Shown here: positions 55,314-63,126 of the stretch, one piece after another
Layout of the letters: the number at the start of each line of letters is the position of its first letter
How positions within the stretch are numbered: the first letter of the stretch is position 1
DNA from: Streptomyces sp. R44
Lineage (GTDB): Bacteria; Actinomycetota; Actinomycetes; Streptomycetales; Streptomycetaceae
Reading direction: 5' to 3'
DNA length: 64,000 nucleotides
NCBI RefSeq assembly: GCF_041053105.1
Contig: NZ_CP163444.1
Coordinates: forward strand, 8,650,501 to 8,714,500
The notes under the pieces: model-generated
The model's database searches: none
What the model saw: the letters and a program-made list of their open reading frames with translations, nothing else
Told to the model about the DNA's origin: nothing
Position numbers and translations under genes: made by a program

Positions 55314-56726
55314 TCAGGCGGTAGCGGGGGGACGTCCTGTGCAGGGGGCTACGGGGGAGGGCAGGAGGGCGTCACGGCCGGGCCACTGCACCACGATGCG
55401 GCAGTGGTCCTTGTCCACCACATCGCCCCGGGGCAGCAGGCGGTCAGGTGTGTCGGCCGGATGCACGGTGGCGGCCGGGTCGGTGCTCCTGTCACCGTCG
55501 CCCCGTACGTCCCGGTCCCAGGCCCTGACGGTCTCCGCGAACTTCTCCGCGAGCTGCGGGCCCTGGGGGCCGAAGGCGTGGACGTGCCACTCCCATAGCC
55601 GCTCCGTACGGATCTCGCTGTGCCGGGTCTGCACGTACGTGACGTACGCGAGCGAGGCGTCCCCGAGGACCGCCGGGGCATCGGATCCGGCGTTGATCCC
55701 CACCACCGATGTGCCCTGGCCGGGAGCGGAGACGAGGCGGCAGAACCCGGGCGACGTCGTGGCCGCGTACAGCAGCAGCGACCCGAAGTCGAGGCCGGGA
55801 CCCATGGTGACCCCGGTGGCGATCTCGTGCCGGCGCCCGCGCAGCGCCTCCTCCAGGCCTTCGGCGCTCCGGGCGGGGCCGTCGTCGAAGCGGAGCTGCA
55901 GCTGCCCGTCCAGAAGCCCGACGACGGGTGCCGTACGGGCGTCCGCCCCCTGGGCGGGGACGAACCCGCAGTGCGTGAACCGCCGGGCGACCAGCACATC
56001 ACCCCGTCGCTGGAAGGTGATCGCACGCGTGTAGCCGCCGACCTCGAGCGGCAGCACCAGGCGGCCGCCCTCCGCCAGCTGTTCGCGCCACGCCGGGGCG
56101 ACATCCCAGCAGTTGTACGTCATCACGATGGCGTCGAACCCGCCGCGGGGGACCAGACCGGCCGGCGCTCCGTGGGCGGCGTCGCCGTGGACGACGGTGA
56201 CGCGCCCGCTGCCGGCCTCGGTGGTGAAGCGGCGCGCGCGGCGCACGACATAGGGGTCGATGTCGCTCGTGACGACGCGCCCGCCGGGGCCGACGACATG
56301 GGCGAGCAATTCGGCGTTGTACCCGCCGGATCCCGCCTCCCACACGACGGCCCCCGGCTTCAGATCGAGACCCTCGATCATGTCCGCCTGCAGCCACGCC
56401 GCGGACACCGAACTGGTCGCCCTCCCCGACTCGTTCCTGCGGGTGACGATCGCGAAGTCACCGGCGTCGTAAGCCGTCCTCAGGTTCTTCTCGGGGGCGA
56501 ACCGGTGGCGGGGCACCGACCGAAGCGCCTCCCGGACCGGCGCCGACGGGGCCCAGCCGTCGGCGGCCACGGTCTCCGCCATGACCTGCCGGAGCCGAAC
56601 GGCCTCGGCAGGCTCGCCGGGCACTGCTGGTTGTGCCGCGTCGATCGCGTACCGGGTCACCGGGGGCAGGTCCGGGAGGATCCCGGGCCAGACGGCCTCC
56701 AGCGCCTGCGCGGCCGGTGCGAACAC
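55314..56726 (-). CDS. FxLD-system-type methyltransferase (PCMT-like), 5' end lost to a frameshift
   Basis: 470 residues from GTG 56726, but this is only the first start codon in frame. Its first 20 residues (F-A-P-A-A-Q-A-L-E-A-V-W-P-G-I-L-P) are the C-terminal end of the NUDIX domain encoded in another frame just upstream. From about 45 on: V-R-L-R-Q-V-M-A-E, V-R-E-A-L-R-S-V-P-R-H-R-F-A-P-E, S-V-S-A-A-W-L-Q-A-D-M-I-E and G-S-G-G-Y-N-A-E-L-L-A-H-V, the isoaspartyl-methyltransferase-like enzyme associated with FxLD lanthipeptides. I found no F-x-L-D precursor nearby. Probably once one protein with the neighbour. Confidence 0.75.
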   Translation of the reverse strand: MFAPAAQALEAVWPGILPDLPPVTRYAIDAAQPAVPGEPAEAVRLRQVMAETVAADGWAPSAPVREALRSVPRHRFAPEKNLRTAYDAGDFAIVTRRNESGRATSSVSAAWLQADMIEGLDLKPGAVVWEAGSGGYNAELLAHVVGPGGRVVTSDIDPYVVRRARRFTTEAGSGRVTVVHGDAAHGAPAGLVPRGGFDAIVMTYNCWDVAPAWREQLAEGGRLVLPLEVGGYTRAITFQRRGDVLVARRFTHCGFVPAQGADARTAPVVGLLDGQLQLRFDDGPARSAEGLEEALRGRRHEIATGVTMGPGLDFGSLLLYAATTSPGFCRLVSAPGQGTSVVGINAGSDAPAVLGDASLAYVTYVQTRHSEIRTERLWEWHVHAFGPQGPQLAEKFAETVRAWDRDVRGDGDRSTDPAATVHPADTPDRLLPRGDVVDKDHCRIVVQWPGRDALLPSPVAPCTGRPPATA

Positions 56727-57693
56727 GTCCCCGGCGCAGGCCAGAGCGTTCGAAGAACTCCCAGCGGACGAACCCGTCGTGCTCGGGCCTGCTGAGCGCG
56801 CCGGTCCAGCTGGTGATGCGGACCACCGCCGTGAGCCGGGGGACGTCGCCTACGGCGTCGCCGAGCATCGTGACCACATGCGCGTCCTCGACCTCGGCGG
56901 CGAGCCCGGTGTCCTCGGCGAGTCCCCGGACCGCTGCCGCCGCGAAGGTCTCCGAGCCGACGCCCTCACCACCGGGCAGTTCCCACACGCCCCGGCGCGA
57001 GCGCCCCAGAAGAACCCGGCCGGTCTCGTCGGTGACGACGGCGAGCGCGGTGGCCGCCTCCGGACCGGACGGCGCCGGCCGCCGCTCCACAGCCCGGGTG
57101 CCGCCATGACAGGGGCCACGCAGGACCAGGACCGCGAGCCGGTCGGCGTCGAACCGCTCCGCCCGCTCCCAGTGCCCGGTCAGCAGGACGATCTCGTCCT
57201 CGTCCAGCGCGGTGCCACGCCGCTCCTCCGGGGTGTGCTCGGCCACCGGAGTGATGACGACGAGCGCACCACCGGGCCGCAGCCGCTCGCCGAGACCGTG
57301 CAGGGTGGACACGCGGTTCGCGAGGAACGGGATCACCAGACGGAGCACGATCAGGTCGTAGCCGCCCTCATGGAGGGCCACCGGGTCGTCACGCTCGACG
57401 TCCATGCGGATCCACCTCACCCGCGGGGCGTCCGGATGTTCCTCCCGGGCGCGGGCGATCGCGCTGTCGGCGAAGTCGACGGCGTCCACGGTGTAGTCGA
57501 GCGACGTGAGGTGGACGGACAGCTCGCCGGTCCCGCACCCCACTTCCAGCGCCCGCCCGCCTCCCTCCGGTGCGGGCACGTGCGTGGCCAGCAGCTTCCG
57601 CTCCACGTCCCCGAGCAACCGGAACCCCTTGCCCTCGGCGTAGTGGCGGTGCCACTCGGTGCGCTCGACGTACTCCAACGGGTCTCTCCTCAT
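56458..57693 (-). CDS. SAM methyltransferase-NUDIX protein, frameshifted at its 3' end
   Basis: ATG 57693. Residues 1-210: class I methyltransferase (W-H-R-H-Y-A-E-G-K-G-F-R, A-L-E-V-G-C-G-T-G-E-L-S-V, V-D-F-A-D-S-A-I-A). Residues 225-320: NUDIX fold (A-L-A-V-V-T-D-E-T-G-R-V-L-L-G-R-S, W-E-L-P-G-G-E, A-A-A-V-R-G-L-A-E-D-T-G-L, where the RExxEExG box is altered). After F-V-R-W-E-F-F-E at about 56755 this frame becomes Arg/Gly-rich nonsense to 56458, while the true continuation L-A-C-A-G-D-V-F-A-P-A-A-Q is in the next frame and leads into the FxLD-type enzyme. A single-base indel near 56750-56760 explains this. Confidence 0.75.
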   Translation of the reverse strand: MRRDPLEYVERTEWHRHYAEGKGFRLLGDVERKLLATHVPAPEGGGRALEVGCGTGELSVHLTSLDYTVDAVDFADSAIARAREEHPDAPRVRWIRMDVERDDPVALHEGGYDLIVLRLVIPFLANRVSTLHGLGERLRPGGALVVITPVAEHTPEERRGTALDEDEIVLLTGHWERAERFDADRLAVLVLRGPCHGGTRAVERRPAPSGPEAATALAVVTDETGRVLLGRSRRGVWELPGGEGVGSETFAAAAVRGLAEDTGLAAEVEDAHVVTMLGDAVGDVPRLTAVVRITSWTGALSRPEHDGFVRWEFFERSGLRRGRVRTGRAGAGGRLARDPPGPAPGDPVRDRRGTTSSARRACRGRSAPAGHGGDRGRRRLGPVGAGPGGASVGAPPPVRPREEPEDGLRRR

Positions 57694-57804
57694 GTGACGG
57701 TGTCGAACAGGTCGTGGCGCGGGGCGGTCGGGCGCATCGGACAGACCGGGCACCGGCGCACCGCGAGCGCCGTCAGCGGCGGGCGCTGCTGGCGCGGCGG
57801 GGAC

Positions 57805-59253
57805 TCACGAGGTGTCCGCAGCCGGCGCGCCGATGCCGGGATTCATCGCGGGACTCCCTGTGGACGGAGGGAGGGCCAAGGTGAGTCCGGTACGGAGCCG
57901 GGCGAGGGTGCGGCGGCCGCGCTCGACGAGTTCCGGGTCCCCCGCCCGAGTCCCGAAGGCGATGCCGGAGACCGAGTCCAGTGCGGCGCTCGCGACCAGA
58001 TGCGCCTCCTCCGAGTCGTCCAACGGGCGGCCGTAGCCGGCGAAGAACGCCGCGGCGAGGTCGGGGCGGCCGTCGAAGTGATCCAGGATGCGGACGAAGT
58101 CCCGTACCCGGGGCTGGGGTTCACTGCGCTCGAAGTCGATGACCCGCACCGTGCCGTCGTCACCGAGGAGCAGGTTGCGCAGCTGGAAGTCGCCGTGGGT
58201 CACCACCGGCGTCAGCGGCCCGAGCTCCTGGGCAGCGGCGACGGCCGAGCGGACGAGCTCCTCGTCGCCCGGTGCGAGCAGCGGTCGCGCAGCGTCCACA
58301 TGGCGGTCCATCCGGTCGTACGGTCCAAGGGGAGCGGCACCAGGCGGCTTCTCGGGGGCAGGGCTTGCGTGGATGCGGGCCGCGAGGGTGCCGATGGCCG
58401 TGAACACCGCGCGCTCCTCGGCGCCGTTCAGCACCCTGCCGTGCAGGGTCCGGCCCTCGACCGCGGTCACCACGACCGCCAGGAGGCCCGGGTCGGCGGC
58501 CACGAGGCGGGGCCCGCCACCGCCGAGACCGGGTACCCAGCCGCGCAGCGCGGACGTCTCGCGGTGGTGGAACTTCTCATTCTGGTGAAGCTTCACGAAC
58601 CACGTGCCGCCCGCCGCCCCGCGCACGCGCCACACACGGCTGTTCTCCCGGGCCCAGGACACATCCGCCCAGGTGGCGATGCGGCCGACGGTGCGCTCGG
58701 CGAAGTCCCGCACGGCCGGCTCCGGCCCCCGGTCCGCAGGCCCCGGGCCGTGGACGAGGCGGAGGCGGTCGAGCTCCGCGTCGTAGGCGATCGGATCGTC
58801 CGGGCTCTGGAAGTGCAGTGCCACCGGCGCACCGGCCCGGTAGGCATCGAGACCGGCACGGCAGTAGGCGACCATCGGCTCCGGGAGCCGGTCGAGCGGG
58901 AACCACCGCATCGCGTCGCACTTGTCCCGCTCCCGCACCCGCGCGGTGCCCCGCCACCGGCGGACCTCGAAGAAGAACCCGACGCGCTCCTTCCCGCCCG
59001 GCGGCCGGTGGTGCACCGTGACAGCCGCGCGCACGTCAGCCGGTGCCACGACGAGACCGGTCTCCTCCAGCGTCTCGCGCACGACGGCGTCCACGACGGT
59101 CTCCCGCTCCAAGTGGCCGGACGGGGCGTGCCACAGGCCCGAGGCGTAGACGTCGCCGGCCCGCCGCGACAGCAGCACTTCCGGCCCCTGCGCTCCGTCA
59201 CGTACGGCGATCAGGTGCACGTCCACCGGCACGGTGTGCCGCCCGCCGCTCAC
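57805..59253 (-). CDS. NUDIX hydrolase fused to an aminoglycoside-phosphotransferase-like kinase
   Basis: 482 residues from GTG 59253. Residues 5-150: NUDIX (L-W-H-A-P-S-G-H-L-E-R-E-T, V-V-R-E-T-L-E-E-T-G-L; the box is one residue shorter than usual between Gly and Arg). Residues 180-450: APH/choline-kinase fold with F-V-K-L-H-Q, V-T-H-G-D-F-Q-L-R-N-L-L-L (catalytic loop) and V-I-D-F-E (Mg site). One frame throughout. It could clean up a nucleotide product and phosphorylate a small molecule; substrates unknown. Confidence 0.85.
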   Translation of the reverse strand: MSGGRHTVPVDVHLIAVRDGAQGPEVLLSRRAGDVYASGLWHAPSGHLERETVVDAVVRETLEETGLVVAPADVRAAVTVHHRPPGGKERVGFFFEVRRWRGTARVRERDKCDAMRWFPLDRLPEPMVAYCRAGLDAYRAGAPVALHFQSPDDPIAYDAELDRLRLVHGPGPADRGPEPAVRDFAERTVGRIATWADVSWARENSRVWRVRGAAGGTWFVKLHQNEKFHHRETSALRGWVPGLGGGGPRLVAADPGLLAVVVTAVEGRTLHGRVLNGAEERAVFTAIGTLAARIHASPAPEKPPGAAPLGPYDRMDRHVDAARPLLAPGDEELVRSAVAAAQELGPLTPVVTHGDFQLRNLLLGDDGTVRVIDFERSEPQPRVRDFVRILDHFDGRPDLAAAFFAGYGRPLDDSEEAHLVASAALDSVSGIAFGTRAGDPELVERGRRTLARLRTGLTLALPPSTGSPAMNPGIGAPAADTS

Positions 59254-59619
59254 GCGCCGCCTCCCGGCAGCAAGGAGAGCAGCAGGAGCCGGAGGTGACG
59301 GCGATGGATCCCGGTCAACATTGGTCCCCCTGACGGTCGTCCAGCGTGGTCGTGAAGCTCAACGACCGGACCGGGATATCGAACGCACGTATTTCGGTCG
59401 GTCCCTGGCCCCCGGGACAGAGCGCGTGTCGAAGGATGGGGAATGCATGGACCCAGCCTTTACAACAGGTGTGCGGGTCGGAGGGGTTGGCCGAAACGCC
59501 GATGACCGTGCGATGGCCCGCGCGCGTCGGTGCGCCGCGGTGCGCCGATTTCCGGGGTCGTCGGGGCGACGTCGAACAACCACACGGCGTGCTCGACGGC
59601 CGTGAGGTGAAGAACCCCG
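59254..59619. other. 366-bp stretch without a supported gene
   Basis: Short open frames on both strands lack codon bias and ribosome sites. I see no hairpin or repeat worth naming. Confidence 0.5.
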
Positions 59620-60183
59620 CTAGCGCGCCACGCGGTAGTGGAGGTAGACGACGTTCGAGCTGAAGTTGCGGGTCTCGACGAGTTCGAGATCCACCCGGCG
59701 CTCGTCGCGGGGGAAGAACGGAGTGCCACCGCCGACCAGCACCGGATGGACCATGGCCCGGTACTCGTCGATCAGACCCGACGCGGCCGCCTCGGCCGCC
59801 AGCGTCGCGCCGCCGATCGCGATCTCGCCCTCCCCGGGCTCGGCTCGCAGCCGCTCGATCTCCTCCGCCAGGCTGCCGGAAGCCAGGCGGGCGTTGCCCT
59901 GCACCTCCGACAAGGTGGTGGAGAACACCACCTTCGGGAGCGGATTCCAGAGCGAGATCCACTCGCGCGTGGCGTCGTCGAGCGAGGGATCCTGGTCGGC
60001 GGTCTCCCAGTAGAGCATCGTCTCGTACAGCCGTCGTCCCAGCAGGTGGACGTCGACCTTTTTGATGTCCTCGATCCAGAAGCGAAACACCTCGTCGTCG
60101 GGAGCCGTCCAGTCGAATTGTCCGTCCGGCCCGACGATGTAGCCGTCAAGTGAGGTGCCCATCGAATAGGTCACGCTGCGCAT
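59620..60183 (-). CDS. Dihydrofolate-reductase-family (RibD C-terminal-like) protein
   Basis: 187 residues from ATG 60183. Y-S-M-G-T-S-L-D-G-Y-I-V-G-P-D-G at the start, L-L-G-R-R-L-Y-E-T-M-L, I-A-I-G-G-A-T-L-A and H-P-V-L-V-G-G-G-T-P-F-F are the NADPH-fold blocks of the small DHFR/RibD-C reductases common in actinomycetes. Physiological substrate unknown. Confidence 0.88.
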   Translation of the reverse strand: MRSVTYSMGTSLDGYIVGPDGQFDWTAPDDEVFRFWIEDIKKVDVHLLGRRLYETMLYWETADQDPSLDDATREWISLWNPLPKVVFSTTLSEVQGNARLASGSLAEEIERLRAEPGEGEIAIGGATLAAEAAASGLIDEYRAMVHPVLVGGGTPFFPRDERRVDLELVETRNFSSNVVYLHYRVAR

Positions 60184-60408
60184 CAGAAGTCCTCCTCGGT
60201 GACGGGCTTCGACAGTACGACCGCCGGGCTGCGGGACTCATCACGGCTCGCGGGGCCGCTGCGCCGAGTCACCTCACGGCACCATCGCGTCGAGAGAACG
60301 TGCGATCGGTCGTACGGGGTGTGGCGGCGGAGGTGGATGAAGTGACGAACGAGGTCAATGCGCCATCGCGCCACGGGAGTTGCCGGAGCGCTGCGATACG
60401 TTGGAGAC

Positions 60409-61191
60409 GTGACCGACATCGAATCGCGCATTGACACGTCCCGGCCGCACACCGCCCGGATATGGAACTACTGGACCGGCGGCAAGGACAACTACCCGGT
60501 CGATCGGGAGGCCGGCGACCAGATCCGTGCGCTGCATCCCGGCATCGGGGAGTACGCGAAGGCGGACCGGCTGTTCCTGGGGCGGGCGGTGCGGTACCTG
60601 GCGGAACAGGAGGGCATCCGGCAGTTCCTGGACATCGGCACGGGGCTGCCGAGTGCCGACAACACGCACGAGGTCGCCCAGCGCGTCGCCCCCGACGCGC
60701 GTGTCGTGTACGTGGACAACGACCCGCTCGTCCTCGCGCACGCCCGCGCCCTGCTGGTCGGGACGCCCGAGGGCCGCACCGACTACCTGGACGCCGATCT
60801 GCGGGACGTCGACACGATCCTGGCCGCCGCGGCGAAGACCCTCGACCTCTCCCAGCCGGTCGCGCTGATGCTGCTCGGGGTCGTCATCTTCGTCGAGGAC
60901 GACGAGGAGTCGTACGCGATCGTCCGCCGGCTCATGGACGCCCTCGCCCCCGGCAGCCACCTCGTCCTGTCCCACACGGTCACCCACCCCGACATGCCGG
61001 ACGTCGACGCGGCCGTGGCGTTCTGGAACGAGCACGGCACCCCGAAGCTCACCCAGCGCACCCCCGCGGCCGTCGCGCGCTACTTCGACGGCCTGGAGCT
61101 GCTGGAGCCCGGCGTGGTCTCCTGCTCCGCGTGGCGGCCGCAGACGCCGACGCCGGACGTCGCGATGTACGCGGGCGTCGGCCGCAAGTGA
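60409..61191 (+). CDS. SAM-dependent methyltransferase, SAV2177/DUF574-like
   Basis: 260 residues from GTG 60409. S-R-P-H-T-A-R-I-W-N-Y-W-T-G-G-K-D-N-Y-P-V-D-R is the family hallmark. F-L-D-I-G-T-G-L-P-S-A-D-N-T-H is motif I and Y-V-D-N-D-P-L-V-L-A-H-A-R motif II. These proteins bind SAM and occur in dozens of paralogues in Streptomyces, often near regulators; their acceptors are mostly unknown. Confidence 0.88.
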   Translation: MTDIESRIDTSRPHTARIWNYWTGGKDNYPVDREAGDQIRALHPGIGEYAKADRLFLGRAVRYLAEQEGIRQFLDIGTGLPSADNTHEVAQRVAPDARVVYVDNDPLVLAHARALLVGTPEGRTDYLDADLRDVDTILAAAAKTLDLSQPVALMLLGVVIFVEDDEESYAIVRRLMDALAPGSHLVLSHTVTHPDMPDVDAAVAFWNEHGTPKLTQRTPAAVARYFDGLELLEPGVVSCSAWRPQTPTPDVAMYAGVGRK

Positions 61192-61215
61192 GGTCGGGCG
61201 ACTGCTCCTGCGTGG

Positions 61216-62034
61216 TCAGTGAGGGGCGCGGAACAGGCCGTTGAGCTGAGGGAAGGGGATGGCGTCGGCGAGCGGCTGGTAGCCGCCCGCGTCGTACAGC
61301 TGCTGCGCGGCGTGGCGGGTGGCGGTGTAGGCGGTCTGGGCGACACCCGCGCCGAGGCTGACGCGGGCGACACCGAGGCCGCCGAGCGCGGTGACGTCCG
61401 GTGCTCCGGGGCCGGCCATGACGTTCAGCGGGGCGGAGATGCCCGAGGCCAGCTCCGTGATGGTCGCCGGGTCGGTCACGCCCGGGACGAAGACGCCGTC
61501 GGCGCCGGCGTCGATGTACCCACGCGCCCGCTCCAGGGTGTCCTCCAGTCGGGTGGCGGGGTCGCCGAGGCCGAACAGGTACGTGTCCGTACGGGCGTTG
61601 AGGAAGAGGGCCACACCGGCTCGTTCCGCGGCGGCCCGGGCCGCCGCGAGGCGTGCCCTCAGCTCGGCCGGGGGACGCGTGCCGTCCTCGATGTTGATGC
61701 CCACGGCACCCGCTTCCAGCACCCGTGCGACGGTGTCGGCGACGCCCGCCGCGTCCTGTCCGTATCCGCCTTCGATATCGGCCGTGACCGGTACGTCGAC
61801 CGCCGCGACGATGCGGGCGATCAGGTCCACCGCCAGGCCGGGGGAGAGGTGGTCCCCGTCCGGAAGACCGAGCGACCAGGCGATCCCGGCGCTGGTGGTG
61901 GCGATCGCGGGTGCCCCCGCAGCCTCGATGACACGGGCGCTTGCCACGTCCCAGGCGTTGGCGAGCGCGAGGGGGCGCGAGGAGCTGTGGAGGGAGCGGA
62001 ACAACAGGGCCTTGTCCACGTGTGCGGTGATCAT
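61216..62034 (-). CDS. Isocitrate lyase/PEP mutase family protein
   Basis: 272 residues from ATG 62034. A-N-A-W-D-V-A-S-A-R, T-T-S-A-G-I-A-W-S-L-G, V-T-A-D-I-E-G-G-Y-G (the Mg-binding D-x-E-x-G-Y-G) and V-G-I-N-I-E-D-G-T match the superfamily. It lacks the K-K-C-G-H-L-G loop of isocitrate lyase proper, so it is of the oxaloacetate-decarboxylase/carboxyvinyl-carboxyphosphonate-like branch. No phosphonate genes are near; likely a 2-oxo acid or C-C lyase. Confidence 0.85.
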   Translation of the reverse strand: MITAHVDKALLFRSLHSSSRPLALANAWDVASARVIEAAGAPAIATTSAGIAWSLGLPDGDHLSPGLAVDLIARIVAAVDVPVTADIEGGYGQDAAGVADTVARVLEAGAVGINIEDGTRPPAELRARLAAARAAAERAGVALFLNARTDTYLFGLGDPATRLEDTLERARGYIDAGADGVFVPGVTDPATITELASGISAPLNVMAGPGAPDVTALGGLGVARVSLGAGVAQTAYTATRHAAQQLYDAGGYQPLADAIPFPQLNGLFRAPH

Positions 62035-62192
62035 GCGGTCAGCCAACCAGCGGCCCGAGCCTGCTGTCTGGCAGGTTTCCGACACCACCGTCCTCGGAGC
62101 GTTTCGGCGTTGCCGTGCGGGCGAGAGCCGCGGCCACACGGAGAACGCTCACGCATCGCTCCTGGTCGGTCGTGTACAGCGCCGTATCGCCG

Positions 62193-62990
62193 TCAGCGGG
62201 GTGGTGGGGGCAGGACACCGAGCCGGACACCGTGGAGAGCCCCCAGCCGGTGGATTTCCCACAGGGCGATCAGGGTGGCTGTCGCGGCCCCGCCGAGAGG
62301 GAGCAGCGGTGAGACGTCCGGCCATTGCAGGAAGGGGAACAGCAAGTCCTGCGCGGCCATCTCCCAGACGTATCCGATGGTGATCAGGGCGGGCAGGGCG
62401 GGATGGATCTCCATCGTGCGGAACATGTACCGGTGGATGGCCGGTATGGCGTGGATGAAGAAGCCGATCATGCGGGCCGTCGCGTAGATGGCGAGGACCG
62501 CCGCGGCGATGAACAGCACCGCGCCCAGCGCCTCGGGGAAGCCGTCCACCGTGATGCGGCCGGTGATGAAGACGGCCAGTCCGACCCAGAGCGCGCACAC
62601 GACCAGCAGGTGCCCGAAGAACGCGGTGAACGCGGTCAGCGGACCCCATAAGCGGGAGAGTAGTTCGCCGTGGATCTGGTGGCGGACGAGTGTGAGAAAG
62701 ACCGTCACGGCGACGAGCGCGGACAGGGCCAAGGCCACGGGTGCCATGAGGAGGCGCAGTCCGGCGTCCGCCGCCCACGTCAGCAGGTGGACCTGGCCCT
62801 GGAGGGCCAGCGGGACCTTGATCACCGCCATGATCGCAAGCCCCGCCCAGAAGCGAACGGTCGGCAGCATGCTGGTCATCGCCGGAAGCACGGTCTGCGG
62901 CAATGGCTCCATCCAACGGCGCGCCAGAACCCCGTCCTTGTCCAGGACCCGACCCCCGCCGCCACGCCGATCACTCGTGTCATCGTCCAC
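62193..62990 (-). CDS. Multi-pass membrane protein, unknown function
   Basis: 265 residues from ATG 62990. Five or six hydrophobic spans (about 45-65, 75-105, 120-145, 155-180, 195-215, 230-245). F-W-A-G-L-A-I-M-A-V-I, F-F-G-H-L-L-V-V-C-A-L and L-A-I-Y-A-T-A-R-M-I-G-F-F are typical stretches. I do not recognise the family. Confidence 0.75.
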   Translation of the reverse strand: MDDDTSDRRGGGGRVLDKDGVLARRWMEPLPQTVLPAMTSMLPTVRFWAGLAIMAVIKVPLALQGQVHLLTWAADAGLRLLMAPVALALSALVAVTVFLTLVRHQIHGELLSRLWGPLTAFTAFFGHLLVVCALWVGLAVFITGRITVDGFPEALGAVLFIAAAVLAIYATARMIGFFIHAIPAIHRYMFRTMEIHPALPALITIGYVWEMAAQDLLFPFLQWPDVSPLLPLGGAATATLIALWEIHRLGALHGVRLGVLPPPPR

Positions 62991-63071
62991 GGGCCGATCG
63001 TGGCATCAGGGATGGCCCGGACGGAATCGCTCCGCAAAATCGCCCCGGAGCGGAGCGCTCGTCATGCCTTA

Positions 63072-63112
63072 CACCTTCCCGTCCGCTGCTCCGTCTGCGC
63101 TGTGCAGACGCG
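63072..63112 (+). repeat. Degenerate copy of the ECF41-promoter sequence at 2440
   Basis: About 36 of 41 bases match the region 2442-2482 (common core TTCCCGTCCGC, GCTCCGTC and GCTGTGCAGACGC). The -35 heptamer has decayed to TTACACC, and no CMD-type gene follows; the copy points into the 3' end of the propeller gene. It looks like the remnant of a second ECF41-controlled locus. Confidence 0.5.
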
Positions 63113-63126
63113 GCGACCCCCGCTCC

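Noticed and set aside
55314..56726. Lanthipeptide cluster
   Set aside because: FxLD-type methyltransferase alone; no lanthionine synthetase and no precursor with an F-x-L-D motif found on either strand nearby.
61216..62034. Phosphonate biosynthesis via PEP mutase
   Set aside because: No phosphonopyruvate decarboxylase or other phosphonate gene; family members of this kind are usually lyases or decarboxylases.
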